A stretch of 64,000 nucleotides of DNA, taken from Shinisaurus crocodilurus (Eukaryota > Chordata > Lepidosauria > Squamata > Shinisauridae). Position 1 is the stretch's first letter, and each line of letters opens with the position of its first letter. Under the pieces are notes generated by a model. It saw nothing but the letters and a program-made list of their open reading frames with translations, made no database searches and had not been told where the DNA came from. The translations under genes were made by a program, and so were the position numbers. The stretch lies in the NCBI GenBank assembly GCA_021292165.1, contig CM037883.1, positions 9,005,434 through 9,069,433 of the forward strand, read 5' to 3'. Shown here in pieces: positions 18,530-30,061 of this stretch.

Positions 18530-18895
18530 AAAAGAGGAAAGTAGTTCTTCACACAAAACACAATTAATTTATGGAATCCTGTGTCTCAAGATCTAGTGGC
18601 AGCCACTTGCATAGGTCAATTTGAAAGGGGGGTTAGACAGACTCATGGAGAATAGGCCCATCTCAGCAACTATTAGTCAAGGTATATAAATAGAACCTCC
18701 GTGTTCATAAGCAGTATACCCCTGAAATATCAATCACTGGGGAGGAAACAATGAGGTATGGACCTAATGCCTCTGTGTCCTGCTTATGGGCTTCCTGGAG
18801 GCATCTGGTTGGTTACTGTCAACATCAGGATGCTGGACTGGATGGACCACAAGTCTGATCCAGCAGGGCTCTTCTTACATTCCCATGTGCACAAT
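18530..18895 (+). mobile_element. CR1 LINE 3' region
   Basis: Includes 'aagtagttcttcacacaaaa', 'gaaaggggggttagacagac', 'gatgctggactggatggacc' and 'tctgatccagcagggctctt', and ends 'cttacattcccatg'. This is the standard 3' region of CR1 LINEs in reptiles. No reverse transcriptase remains. Confidence 0.8.
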
Positions 18896-19392
18896 ACTTA
18901 ACCTGTAGTGTTAAAGAGCTGACCAACAAAAGGGCCTCTCTGGATCTAAGCTAAAAATACTACTAACCTTTCTATTTGTCATCAGGTGGGTAGGAGCTTC
19001 ACTAATGAGCAACACTTTCCTTTCAAATGGCAGAAGTGTAGGAAGATACACGTCTTTTAAATTCCACTTATGACTCAAAGCGGTTCTGTTTTCCACAGGG
19101 TATCCTGTTAAAAGGAAGGGGCGGGGGGGGGGAGAAGCTACATCTGTTCCCAGAATAAGAGGGCAACTGAAAATGAAATGTAATGGCAGCTGCCAGGGCA
19201 TTCCACAGATAAAATTGTTTAAAAGGCATTTTGAAGCTGGCGTGTAAAGGAAATATTTAGAAAGGTGTTTACTAATTTGTTTTGATTTCTTTCTCACTAT
19301 GCAGCAGGGGGCTCAGGATGAGTTAAAATGTAACAACATTGCCCACAACAACCGTAGCCTTCTTCAGGCATCCGTGCGTGTGGTGAACACGT
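18896..19392. other. No recognised repeat; possible conserved stretch 19150-19290
   Basis: Apart from a G run at 19121-19131, nothing repetitive was seen. The 128-codon minus-strand open frame has no domain I recognise. The interval near 19.2 kb has conserved-element-like composition, but this is a weak call. Confidence 0.3.
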
Positions 19393-19829
19393 CTGATAGG
19401 GGTGTATCATGAGAAATTTGTTTCAGTTTGTTTTGGATCAGGATATATCCAGTTTGCACCTTCCAGATCGAACATGGACTCAGACCCAACCTGCAGTCAA
19501 AGTCCACACATTTCTGAGCTTGCAATGTCATTTGTGGATGAAAAAGGGGGGGGAACCCCACCTGCACTTGATATGATCCATACTTTTGAAAAATGTGCAC
19601 AAACACACTTTAATCAATTGGAGAAGAATGCATACATTTCAAAGATGTCCACAGTTAATGCATATGTATGGGGGGAAATATGCATGAAAATACACATGGA
19701 TTTTCATGCCAAAAGAAAAACAAACACAAAGCTCACAATTTGATACAGACTTGAGTTGGAACGAGTTTCATTATGAAATCTGGAGAACTTTGGCCACCTC
19801 GAGTTTTGCTGATTCATGCATCCCTAACG
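19393..19829. repeat. AT-rich TAGGGATG-family MITE
   Basis: Left end 'taggggtgtatcatgagaaa', right end 'gctgattcatgcatcccta'. The interior has ATGCATA words and 'gaaatatgcatgaaaataca'. The 113-codon plus-strand open frame within it is a by-product of low stop density. Confidence 0.65.
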
Positions 19830-19871
19830 TGGAAAGAGATTATAGGGAATCCATCTGCTGACTCTCACTCC

Positions 19872-20090
19872 AACAGGGTGACCTTAGCACAGTGATACAG
19901 TAGTATAGCATCTGTTTAAAATGCACAAGATCCCGGTTCAGTCCCTGGCATTCCAATTAAAATGATCAGGGTTTGCTGAGACTCTGGTGACCCACTGCCA
20001 AACTAGACACCACTGGGCTAGAAAGACAAGGGAGCCTTTTGGCTGATGGGCGGTAAGTAAATATATTAAACAAACAAACAAACAAACAAT
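19872..20090 (+). mobile_element. tRNA-derived SINE, diverged
   Basis: Box A-like 'tagcacagtgatacagtagt' and box B 'cggttcagtccctgg' are spaced as in a tRNA head. The body runs to 'gatgggcggtaagtaa' and an (AAAC)n tail. The head matches the tRNA-like SINE at 52.2 kb more than the Sauria SINE. Confidence 0.6.
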
Positions 20091-20098
20091 AAAGACAG

Positions 20099-20874
20099 TG
20101 CCCCTCCCAGCCACATGTAGCTGTGGTGGGGGGAGGGGAATAATTTGCATGTGAGGGAATAACGAGTCAGACCACAATGGTCTGATTCATTACCCACCAA
20201 TCAGGAGGCAGAGTGGGAGGGGCAGTAGAGCCGTTATTATGCTTGCATGCCTCTCTCTCTGCCTCCTTTCTGAAGCGGCTCCCTCCCATCCCTGTTTGCA
20301 GTGTAGGTTTTGCTGGTCGCCTGTTTCTAGGGGCGAGGTAGGAATTTTGGTTCATTGTCCTAATTGGCCGGGGGTAATGTTCATGTTTTGCCTACTCTAC
20401 ACTGCATTTCAGGTTTGGGGTGCTTAGTGGCATTTTCGATTTGGTCACGGGATTAGGCAGTTTTAGGGGCTCGGTGATCATCCTATGGCACCTTTCAGGT
20501 GAGAGGCATGCCTGAGGCTCCCACCACCGATGCCTCACGGCTCGGTTTGGGGAGATAAGGCACGTCTCTGAGGTCTTCCTTCCTCACCTGTATCAGCACC
20601 TCACGGTCCGTACGAGGCTGACTGCGGGAAAGACCTTCCAGCAGCACCGTGTGGTATTAAGAGAGGAGAGGATTACGATTGATGGCATCACCCTCCTTTG
20701 CTGGATGTTTCGCCCTATAGTGATGGTGACCGGCTGATAGCTGGTGTAATTAGTACCCGCACTTTTCCCTTCGTAGATCTCCAATTGATGATTCAATAAA
20801 TGTGGCCCATTAATTTTACCACAATTTGTACCCTACAACTGTGTCTGAGTTGTTATTTCTCCTCTACGCGTGCA
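20099..20874 (+). mobile_element. Solo LTR-like element, family 4 copy D
   Basis: About 776 bp, collinear with 25.79-26.55 kb: 'taggaattttggttcattgt', 'gcctactctacactg', 'ggtgatcatcc.atggcac', 'ttagtacccgcacttt', then AATAAA (20795-20800) and 'tgtggccc' and a T/C-rich end finishing ACGCGTGCA. TG start, CA end and a polyadenylation signal about 75 bp before the end fit an LTR with R and U5. No internal region adjoins. No host duplication was seen for this copy. Confidence 0.65.
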
Positions 20875-20957
20875 AATATCTGACCGCATATAAAGCAGCT
20901 TCCTATAGACCAACTCCACAACTGCACACATGCCAGAAACAGACCACTGGTCAGTCT

Positions 20958-21411
20958 TAGGGATGTGTGAGGAATCTGATAGGTGTGTGTGTGTGAAAAT
21001 CCGATGGATTTTCTCAACTTGGCCCCAGGGATTCCATTTCGTCAACCCTGTGCTGCCTGGCACTGACTTGGTCTGATGCAAGTCGAGCCAGCACGCAGAC
21101 TTCTGTTTTTAAAATGGGCCATGATCTGCATATATATCACGGTCCATTTTAAAAACAGAAATCTGCGTGCAGGCAATTTGCATGAATTGCATACATTTGC
21201 ACAAATCTGCACAAATTGTGGAGTGGGGGCCCTTGAGCCAATGGGTGAAATGTGAACAAAAATGCATATATTTGGAAAATGCACATTAAAAATGCGTATG
21301 GATTTCTATGTGGGGAAAGTAACTTGTATAGCATTGAGATGGAATGATCTCACGGTGGAAAATTGAGAATCTCAGTGAGATCTAGCTTGATAGATCTTCC
21401 CATCCTTAGTT
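20958..21411. repeat. AT-rich TAGGGATG-family MITE with a foldback core
   Basis: Starts TAGGGATGTGTGAGGAATC and ends GATCTTCCCATCCTTA. The core pairs 'cagacttctgtttttaaaat' with 'attttaaaaacagaaatctg' around 'gggccatgatctgca'. Confidence 0.7.
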
Positions 21412-22230
21412 TGGGACCCTTTCCCAGTTCATGTGGCACTGTTTCTACTTACCAATCTGGACGAATATGAAAAGAAAGATGTGTTATGAATATCACATCT
21501 GGCATTTGCTGGCTGCAAAGAGTTTTGTTTTTGGTGCTGGTGGTGTTGAAATGTTAAAAGCCTCCTTCACTGAAAAGGTAAGATCCAAATGGGTAGCCTT
21601 ACAGTTGAGAGTAAGAGGAAAACTAAGAAGAAAGATCATAATACAAAGATTTAAAAATTAATGTTAAGAAGCAGGGAAATAACTGTTCTGAGTAAAACCT
21701 CTGAGGCAGAGACGAAATGAAGTGACTATTTTGCATCTGCAAATATAATTTCAGGTATGCATGTGTTGCGTGTCACTGAATTTGTCACAACTGCAACTTG
21801 GGATGCATAAATGCCCCTGTGTTTGGTTCAAACGCGGCTGACTTTTTACGATCATTCCTTTCAACAAGTGCTCACAAAAGCTGCCCTAACATGAGCAGTA
21901 TAAAAAAGTTAGCAAAAGCCATGAGAGAGCTGAGCTGAGCTGAGTTGGAAGAAACAAAATATGCCATTTCCCCTTAAAGCTAGGAATGGGGTGAGAATTG
22001 AAAGCAGGGTTGTGTGACTCTGCTGCATACACCCCTACGAATAGCTGTGAGCAGAATCGAGGCTGGCACAGCCCAACTCGAGCAGACCACCCCCTGCCAT
22101 GCACGCACGCACTTCCAGCCAAAGTGCTGCCCTTTGAAGCAGCTCTATGTCTATTTAAATATTATTTCCAACCCTGGTTTTTGTTGTTGATGCTGCTGTT
22201 GTTGTTGCTGTTGTGATGAGGATGATTATT
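21412..22230. other. No recognised repeat
   Basis: Mostly single-copy-looking DNA. A (GTT)n/(GCT)n patch lies at 22180-22216, and 'gagctgagctgagctgag' near 21930 is a short pentamer repeat. No exon or RNA gene was recognised. Confidence 0.4.
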
Positions 22231-22453
22231 ATTTTCCTGCCTTTTTTTCCTCTTGCAAGAAGGAACCCAAAGTGGCTTACATGGTCGTCCTCCTCCTCTC
22301 CGTTTTATCCTCCCAACAACCCTGTGAGGTAGGTTAGGCTGAGAGACAGTGACTGACCCAAAGTCACCTAGTGAGCTTTCATGGCTGAGTACGTCTAGAA
22401 CCCTGATCTCCCGAGTCCCAGTCCAACACTCTCACCACTATGCCACAGTGGCT
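22231..22453 (-). mobile_element. Sauria SINE
   Basis: Reverse complement of the family: starts in the tail region (tcttgcaagaaggaaccca), then 'caaccctgtgaggtaggtta', 'gactgacccaaagtcaccta', box B in reverse ('ctagaaccctga') and 'caccactatgccacagtggc'. Nearly full length, with a replaced AT-rich tail. Confidence 0.9.
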
Positions 22454-22775
22454 TCTTTTCCCTTCTTAGAGTGATCCCAGCTACTCAGAGATCATATAGT
22501 GAATTTAATGATGTCACAATGCTACATAGCCAGTGAGATTGCATGATGCACTAATGTCACCAGGGAGAAAATAAAGTTATTCAAAGTGAGGGCTATACAT
22601 AACGAATGAACCTAGACAATCAGGGATAATTGTAAGCCTAGATTGTAGTCCTGAGGGCAGGGGCTGTCTAATATTAATCTTTGTAAGCCACTCTGGGAGT
22701 CTTTTCTGGCTGAAGAGCAAGATAAAAATGCTGTAAATAAATAATAAATAAATAATGTCATGAACAGGATACTGT
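22454..22775 (+). mobile_element. L2-type LINE tail at 22615-22760; flanks unassigned
   Basis: 'tgtaagccactctgggagtc', 'gaagagcaagataaaaatgc' and an (AATA)n tail mark the 3' end of an L2-type LINE. The preceding 160 bp hold nothing recognised. Confidence 0.6.
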
Positions 22776-23250
22776 CAGATGTCAATTGGCTGTGTTCTGA
22801 CATCAGTGAAGGCACACGTGACACACATTCAGAATGTGGTAGTACTTCCTGAACAGGCAAAACATTCTGCCCCCTTTTGAAGCAGTCCCCAATAAATGAC
22901 ACAAAATAGGACTCTTCTGAATGCTGGTGAAACTGTTCACAAAAATTTCCCTTCCACCAGGCCTGTAATCATATAATATTTTCAGAAATTGCTAGTTTTA
23001 GTACACATGAAACTTAAAATGAGTTTATCCTTTCCGTAATTATTATTTGTGAATGTGATACGAGTATTCCAGTATATTTAACTACCACTGTTCAGCATTT
23101 ACACATATTGACTATATAATTATTATAATTGTAGAAATTGGGATCCTTTTAAATTGGTATTTGTTCTTTAAAAGGAGTTCTTCTGTTATAGCGATAGGCA
23201 TAAGAGAATCTCAGGATGGGTTAATTTATTACACACACATATACACATAT
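22776..23250. other. No recognised feature
   Basis: AT-rich single-copy-looking DNA with a short (CA)n at 23230-23250. No gene seen. Confidence 0.35.
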
Positions 23251-23252
23251 CA

Positions 23253-24188
23253 GGGGTGCAGGGGAACTCGTTCAGCCCAAGGGCCAAATTCCATTTTGGA
23301 GGAGCTCTCTGAGGACGAGGACCACATTCCTCCAGTGGGTGGGGCTGAAAGGAAAAGGGGTGGGGGCTGAGGCAAAAGGGGTGTGCCCAAAATATCAAGA
23401 ATACCAGCATATTTTAGCTTAAAGCTAATACGGGCTGTAACTAATCCTTAGGGAGAGGAATTTCAAGCTTGTAGAATGGAGGAAAAACAACAACTGCATG
23501 AACGATTGGTGGGTGGGGAATGTAGGGATTGGGCCCATCATTGTTGCTGCAATGGAGCCTTCATGGGATATGGGAACAGATTCTGATTCAGAGGACAAGG
23601 AGTCGGTGGTAGAATTAGCAACTGGAATGCCAAGGACAGTGGAACCAGAGATACATACGGAGGGAGGTAGAAGAGAGTCAGTTGGCCTCAGATAGCATGG
23701 AGACCAGGGTGAGCCTGTTACGGAGAGTGGGGTGGGCGGGCATAACTAATCCCAGGGTGAGATGTCAATTGGAAAGGGAGGATCAATTAAGAACTGTCAG
23801 AAGCTCTATGCGGTTGGCTCTGAAGCAACAGGACCTGCCCTGAAGGTGGGGTTTTGACAGTTTGAGTTTGGGAGGGAGGAAGGCCCCTCAGTCTGGAATC
23901 CACTTATTTCCATGAGGCTGCATTTCCTTAATGATCTGATTACTTAGGATTCTAACTATGGTTGTTTCTTTTGCTATTGGTTTCTGCAATATGCTTCATT
24001 TGTACTGTAAAGGTGGTCTTGCTGCATTACCGTAAGAAAACTCCACATTAGAAAATCAGTGTCTGTGCCTGCCTTTGGGAGGAGAGAGGGAGAGACGGCC
24101 CTGACAGGGAAAAGGGGGTGAAAGAGGGCATGGCCTCTTGGGGACCCTTGGAGGGTTGGAGTCCCCCAGGCCTGAGCTTTCTGCACCT
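23253..24188. repeat. hAT/Charlie-like element remnant, long copy
   Basis: Left end CAGGGGTGCAGGGGAACTC; right end 'tgagctttctgcacctctg' is its imperfect inverse. The left 200 bp (accacattcctccagtgggt, ccagcatattttagcttaa) and the right end are collinear with the shorter copy at 47.54-47.83 kb. About 500 bp in the middle (23.5-24.05 kb) have no match there and may be internal sequence or an insertion. No transposase was recognised. Confidence 0.55.
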
Positions 24189-24282
24189 CTGCCATATACC
24201 TCAGCTGCATAATAATGTATGTATGTATTACACCATAAGAAAGGTATAAAAATGGCTTGGATTTTTTTAAAAAATATATATA

Positions 24283-24518
24283 TATAGGCAGTCCCTGGGT
24301 TACGAACGTCCCGATTTATGGACAACTCATACTTAAGAACGGACTGCCATATATGTAAAAATCTGAGTTAAATACAATGGTTCGTACTTATGAACGCACG
24401 CACTATACTTTGCAACACTTTGAAGACATTGTGCGGCTTCTGTTCCGACTTATGTACACATTTGACTTAAAGACAGATTTATGAATAGATCTCGTTCATA
24501 ACCTGGGGACTGCCTGTA
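24283..24518. mobile_element. Mariner-type MITE with TA duplication
   Basis: Terminal inverted repeats (T/C)AGGCAGTCCCTGGGTTACG and CATAACCTGGGGACTGCCTG bound a 232-bp element (24285-24516) between TA dinucleotides. Internal words 'cgacttatgtac' and 'cgtacttatgaacg' are further inverted pairs. TA duplication with such ends fits Tc1/mariner or Tigger-type MITEs. No transposase. Confidence 0.8.
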
Positions 24519-25785
24519 TTTTTTCATTAAACAGATAAACAAAACTTTAAACAATACTTTAGAATACAATTGCTTATTATACTGTATAAGCATTTACATT
24601 CAGGTTGGTCATCATGCCAAACTCACACTAGATATAAAGAATGAAGCTTCAAAATGAGAAGTAAGCTCTCATGAACAGAGTGACTAACTGCTTATGCTCC
24701 ACCTCTCTCTGTTAGTACAAAATTAGCTATTCAAGGCTAGCTGCTACAAAATTAAAACATTGGGTGTTGTGGTTGTTTTGAAGGGGCGGAAATATTAAGG
24801 CCATGATACAAGTATATACATATATGGAATTTCACTGGCTTTACTTCAAAAAAGAAGATTCAGACTACCACATCCTTGTTCCCACACAGCCCTAACTGAA
24901 GCAATCACAATATTTATTTATTTATTTATTTATTATATTTATATTCCGCCTTTTTTTCCTTCAAGGAACTCAAGTCAAAAGTGCCTAAATATATGTGCTT
25001 ATGTTTTTTTTTTAATCCCTCAAAATTAACGACGACAACATCAAAAATGCCAAAAGAATGGTAGGGTCTTTGGTCACAAAAACATGCAAGTAGGTTTGTC
25101 CCAGAACTAAATTCTGACATGTCTGCTATATAAATCAAATGCTGTTCATTCTTCTAGATCCAACATAGTCTTCGGTCCTAACCTTTACTAATCCTATGAT
25201 AAAGGCCTATATTGATTAGCACATTTTAATTAGCAGGGATTTTAAACAGAATAGGGTTCCTCATTACCATCTGTCAATCAGAGACATACCTTCTGTGGAA
25301 GGCTCGCTCGTCTAAAGCTCTCGGGAGGTTTTCTGGATTCTCAGAAATGAAATTTAGCTCTGTGTGCCACAGCCCAGTTTTTTATTAATTCAGAGATGGG
25401 ATGTTTAATGTGCTGAAGCCAAATCAAATTTATGGTGTTTAAAGCCAGCATCATTCAAGATGTTAGAATATAGCATGCCCCATTTGGATTATGAGAGAGC
25501 CAGTTGTTAACATTTACTGATACAATAATTATGTGCTTGAATATGTGATAATTTGTTTTAACTATGGAAGTAATTATGCTGATTGCAATGAAGGTTCCTT
25601 CAAAATGCACCCCTCAAGGAGAGCTAAATGACCCGGGATGCTCAAGGGTGGTTGGTTTGATGCTAGAACTGAGGAACAAAATCCCGCCCAAAACCTCAAT
25701 TTCAGTGAAGCAAGCTACACAACAAATCACTTTACCTAGACCAGCAGTCTGGTTTCAAAAGTTCCCTATTGACTTTTCTGACAAG
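24519..25785. other. Mostly unique DNA with a Sauria SINE stub; candidate conserved element 25380-25560
   Basis: 24908-24985 is the 3' end of a minus-strand Sauria SINE (tatattccgcctttttttcc, tcaaggaactcaag). The interval 25380-25560 is AT-rich and free of repeats, with TTAATGTGCTG and ATAATTATG words like those in conserved non-coding elements. Open frames here lack any recognisable domain. Confidence 0.35.
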
Positions 25786-26555
25786 AATTCCCTTCCCCCG
25801 GTCACGTGCAACTGTGGGTGGGGAGAATTTTGCGCGCGGAGGAAAGGAGAGTGTGAGACCACTATGGGGTGATCTCACCCTCCAATAGAATGGGAGGGTG
25901 GAGCGTGCAGGACCGTTATTAGGCCCGCATGCCCACACCCTGGCCTCTTTCTTTTGCAGCTCCCTCCCTCCCTGGTCTCAGTGTGGGCTTTGCTGGCTGC
26001 CATTTCCAGGGGCCGAGTAGGAATTTTGGCTCATTGTCCTGATTGGCTGGGGGCAATGGGCGTGTTTCGCCTACTCTACACTGTGTTGCAGGGTTGGGTG
26101 TTTTTTATTTTGGGTTTTCCGTGTGATTTGGTCCATTCTTGTCACATTTGGCTAGTAAGTGCGGGAATAGGCAGTGGGGTTAGGGTTTTGGTGATCATCC
26201 AATGGCACTGTTCAGGTGGCTGGCGAGACCTGTAGCTCCATGCTTGCTGAGTTTCGTGGCTCAGTGGGGGGAAATACGGATCGCCAGTGAGGATGGCTTA
26301 CATCACACGGATCGGTGTTCTGTGGCACCGTGAGGTGGGGACTGTGAGAAAGCCTCCCAGCACCCAAGAGGGTGTAAAACTGGGGGGGTGGCGAAGTGCT
26401 GCGCCACCCCCTGGGTTTGGATGTATCTGGCCGGTTTTAGTTAGTACCCGCACTTTCACCCTTCGCAGATCTTGATTAATAAAATGTGGCCCTTTATTTA
26501 CACCATATACCTACCTGTGTCTCGCCTCTTCTTTTCCCCTTTTACGCGCGCAATT
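25786..26555 (+). mobile_element. Solo LTR-like element, family 4 copy E, with 4-bp AATT repeat
   Basis: The body 25790-26551 is collinear with copy D at 20.1 kb, including 'gtaggaattttggctcattg', 'cgcctactctacactg', 'ttagtacccgcactttc', a polyadenylation signal (AATAAA, 26477-26482) and the end TTTTACGCGCGC. AATT flanks both sides (25786-25789 and 26552-26555), a possible 4-bp target duplication as in ERV1-like elements. The TG start seen in copy D has been lost here. Confidence 0.65.
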
Positions 26556-26739
26556 AGTTTCTGGGAATGTTCTAGGACACACCTGCAGCACTGTTCAAAT
26601 AAGGCATAACTTGGCATCACTATCACCCTGCATGAGCTGAGAATGTTCCCTGGAACTCACCCCCATGGTTGCAATTCGGAAGGGAAGATCAGTCATGCTG
26701 ATCATCAATTTGTTAAAGAGTATATTTTTACCCAGTGGT

Positions 26740-26892
26740 GTCCGTGCCAGGAATGGGCAGCTTGTGGCCCTCCAGATGTTTTGGCCTTCAATTCCCATCA
26801 TCCCTTGCCATTGGCTATGCTGGCTAGAGCTGATGGGAGATGTGGGCCAAAATATCTGGAGGGCCACATGATGGTCCACCCCCGGTCTGTGC
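26740..26892. mobile_element. Palindromic hAT-type MITE with near-exact 8-bp duplication
   Basis: The body 26748-26884 starts CAGGAATGGGCAGC and ends GGTCCACCCCCG. Inner arms 'ccctccagatgttttggcc' and 'ggccaaaatatctggaggg' pair well. Flanks GTCCGTGC and GTCTGTGC differ at one position, as expected of an aged hAT duplication. It is related in layout to the 8.3-kb and 56.6-kb MITEs. Confidence 0.8.
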
Positions 26893-26923
26893 ATTTTGAC
26901 CTTTACAGTGCAATCCTTTGCAT

Positions 26924-27179
26924 GTCAGTGTGGCGTAGTGGTGAGAGTGTTGGGCTGGGACTTGGGAGATCCGGGTTCTAGTCCCCGCTCGGCCATGAAA
27001 GCTCACTGGGTGACTTTGGGCCAGTCACTGACTCTCAGCCTACCCTACCTCACAGGGTTGTTGTGAGGATAAAATGGAGAGGAGGAGGAGGATTATGTAA
27101 GCCGCCTTGGGTTCCCTGCAGGATATAGATATAATAAATAAATAAATAAATAAATAAAATAAAATAAAATAAAATAAAT
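26924..27179 (+). mobile_element. Sauria SINE, full length
   Basis: Box A 'tggcgtagtggtgagagtg' at 26931, box B 'gggttctagtcc' near 26973, and a body identical in layout to the 10.2-kb copy. It ends with (AATA)n and (AAAAT)n tails. Confidence 0.92.
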
Positions 27180-27211
27180 GCTGAGTAGGCTGTTGTTGTT
27201 TTTCCCATGGG

Positions 27212-27346
27212 AAGGGGCTATAGCTCCGTGGAAGAGCTGTGCGTGTAGGTCCCAGATGGGAAAGACTTCTGCCTGAAACTGGAGGCTGCATCTTCCCGTT
27301 AATACTGAGCTAGATGGTTGAATAGCTTGATCATTCATCTAAGAAA
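27212..27346 (+). mobile_element. tRNA-derived SINE (non-Sauria)
   Basis: 'ggggctatagctccgtggaa' is the tRNA-like head with box A, followed by 'ggtcccagatgggaaagact' and 'aatactgagctagatgg'. Box B is eroded. Confidence 0.6.
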
Positions 27347-28400
27347 ACTTTCTATGATGCTTGTCTACAACTATTGATCTTCTCATTGAGGATCCCTTGA
27401 TAATCTTCCAAGAAAATCCAGGGTTTCCCCAGGACACAGTCCAAAAACCACAGATGTAGTTGATCAAAGTCGGTGTGCTACTTTTGCACCAACACTCGCA
27501 TACCAGGAAGGGGTAGGATCAATTAATTTAGATATATATGCAGACATATTTCATATGTGAAGCTGCCATCTACTGAGTTCAAACGTTTGGTCGTCCATCT
27601 AACCCAGTCCAGCTGCATATCCTCAGGATTTCAGATATAGGTGTCTCCCAGCTGGGCTGTCTGAAACTCTTTTGACTGGAACTGTGCTTGGCATAGAACC
27701 TGGGAACATTTGCACGCAAAATATGTCCTCTATCAGTAACTTATGGATTTGCATAGCCCTTAACAGTTACCTATGATTGTATGGCTTCTGAGCTGGAATC
27801 TGACTGACAACCAAATGATAGGTTGATTACAGTCGAGCCGGCACCACAGTGCCAAGCCTTGTCTTAGCAACTACTTTTTAAAAGCAAAATAAAAGGATCC
27901 TGGTTAGCAGGTGGGATCTTTGCTGAGGATTCTGTAGAGCCAAAGCCATCAAAGCATATTGGACTGGATAGTCTCACTCAGTATAAGATAGCTCTGTATC
28001 ATATAGTGCCAATTATTCCTATAAGTAGAAAAATAAAAATAAAGGGCTATACTTGAGGATATTTGCGGTGAATAAAATCTCGAAGTGACCCAGTCATCAC
28101 TGGCAAGGATCCCGCAAGTGTGTGTCAGTTCAATCCATCTCCTCATGCAGAGTGCCATATACAAGCCCTCACTCCACAGATATATTGCCCATCAGAACAA
28201 TCAGAATTTTGCTAATATGTTATATTCATGTTGCTAGTATATTATAATTCTTAACAGAAGCTTCTTCCTTTGCATCTTTCTCACTGTAACAAGCAAAGTT
28301 CTATGTGCAATAGCTGTTGAGAATCATTAAGCTGATAGGTGTGACCTATTTTTATCAGCTTTTATCTTGTGCCTGCTGGCTGTATCTAAATGTGAATTTC
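27347..28400. other. tRNA-SINE remnant (minus) at 27549-27728, otherwise unassigned
   Basis: 'gaagctgccatctactgagt', 'ccatctaacccagtccagct' and 'gaacctgggaacatttgcac' are the reverse complement of the same tRNA-derived SINE. The remaining DNA to 28400 shows no repeat partner and no convincing exon. Confidence 0.45.
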
Positions 28401-28924
28401 TCTCTCTCTCTCTCTCTCTCTCCTTCTGCCTTGTTATTAAACATGGTACATTTTCTCTTTCTATTCACTATACTAGTGGAAACCAGGGGACAAGATAACA
28501 TCAGTATCAGTTTCTTTCTTCTTTTCTTTCTTTTCTCCCCCCCCCCCCTTTTCAGGGTCACCCGATTAAATTGATTTGCAATAGGCTCAGGGAGACAGAA
28601 TTTTTTTTAAAAAAACCATTTCATTATACAGTATACATTATGTAAAGCATAATTTACTCATGGAATTCAGTACCACAAGCGGTGTTGAATGGTGGTGTGA
28701 TCTCTTCAGGAGGGAGGGGGAACCTCAACAACCCCCCCCCACCCTCTTGAATCATTATTTCCATAATACACCAAGAGCGTCTCACAGCGCCATCCAGTGT
28801 GGGCTGCCCGTAACCCGCTGAACCTGGAGGATCACACAGGCATCCAATGGAAGGCAGGAAGAGTGTCGAGCCAAGGATTGTCCCTGCATCTTCCTCACCC
28901 TGCAAAACACTGAGATAGCCAATT
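28401..28924. repeat. (CT)n microsatellite and homopolymer-rich DNA
   Basis: (TC)n at 28398-28423, C10 at 28540-28550 and C9 at 28732-28741. No gene recognised. Confidence 0.6.
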
Positions 28925-29250
28925 CTGTCCCTCTAAGTGTTTTTCACCCCTGCTCCTGAGGAGGAGGGGCTGAGGCAAAGCCTGGATTCTTCATAGGACG
29001 GCGGTGTCTCACTCCTCCCCTCCCCGCCTCCTCCCCACCCCCCAGTGCCACCTCCGAAGATGATCTTCCGTCTTTGGAGACACACACAGCCGGTGCGCAA
29101 AGAACCGCACCAGCTGTGAGGTCGGAGGAAAGGCTCTCAGAAGTCAGAGTCCCAGCTCTGAGCTCGGAGGGCTTTTCCGAGGTCAGAGTTGGGACTCCGA
29201 CTTTTCCTGTGGCTAGAGTCAGCTGGCCATAGGATTGCGCCCTCAGTCTC
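28925..29250 (+). repeat. GC-rich foldback MITE, copy 3
   Basis: 'caccagctgtgaggtcggag', 'ggagggcttttccgaggtca' and 'ggccataggattgcgccctc' match copy 1 at 0.9-1.01 kb. The left end is eroded. Confidence 0.5.
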
Positions 29251-29326
29251 TTAGATTAGGTAAATGTACGTTTTGTTCAAACAGTAAACAGCACCCCAAG
29301 CATTCAGTTTTCAATAGGAATATATA

Positions 29327-29851
29327 GTAGAGATGGGTGAGAAATCAGTTTGGTTTGTATTTTAATGTGTTGTCTCACCATATATTCATAGTTCCTGAAC
29401 CTAAACATTAACCGGGACTCAGTCTGACATCCAAATTCATACTTTACTTTCACACACACACACACACATTGGGTGGGGCACACAGATACACTTTATTCAT
29501 TTTAAATTGTTCATTGAGCCTTCAATCATTCTGAATTGTATTCAGGTACAATTCATTTAAAATTGCTTGCCCAAAGAATGTGCATTTGAAAAAGTGCGCA
29601 CGAGAATGTGTACACACTTTGGTTATTGGGTGATATAGAAATTTAATAAATAGATGAATAAATAAATAAATTGTGTACAGATTGCATATATTTTATTAAA
29701 AAAATGCACACAAACATATGTACAAATTCTTGTGTGGATTTAAAAAAAAAAGCAGAAAAGAACAAAGAATCCAAAGTGGAAACAGGACAGAATAAAGTTA
29801 GCAGTGGAAACAATGAGTGAAACTGAGCTTGATGGATTCACCCATCCCTAA
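29327..29851. repeat. AT-rich TAGGGATG-family MITE
   Basis: Starts 'tagagatgggtgagaaatca' and ends 'gatggattcacccatcccta'. The inside has a (CA)n tract (29452-29468), an (AAAT)n tract (29643-29672) and ATGCACACAAA-type phrases. Confidence 0.65.
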
Positions 29852-30061
29852 ATGTTCACAAGGTTTAGTTCAACTAAAGCAAAGACAATTGTCACCTTGA
29901 TATAAAGATAATTGCATCCACATGGTGCTTTGCCCAGCTTCCATGGTCTGGAGTCAGGTAAGCATCATTTAGTGTAGATGATAGAGGCTGATCTCTGATC
30001 AGAATCTACCAGGAGGACATGTGGTTTTGGTAAGCAAAATTAGCGTAGAAAAGTCTTGACC
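29852..30061. other. No recognised feature
   Basis: Short unassigned spacer between two MITE-like repeats. Confidence 0.35.

Noticed and set aside
20099..26551. One full-length LTR retrotransposon with copies D and E as its two LTRs
   Set aside because: The interval between holds MITEs, SINEs and unassigned DNA but no recognisable retroelement gene, primer-binding site or polypurine tract; kept only as an alternative.
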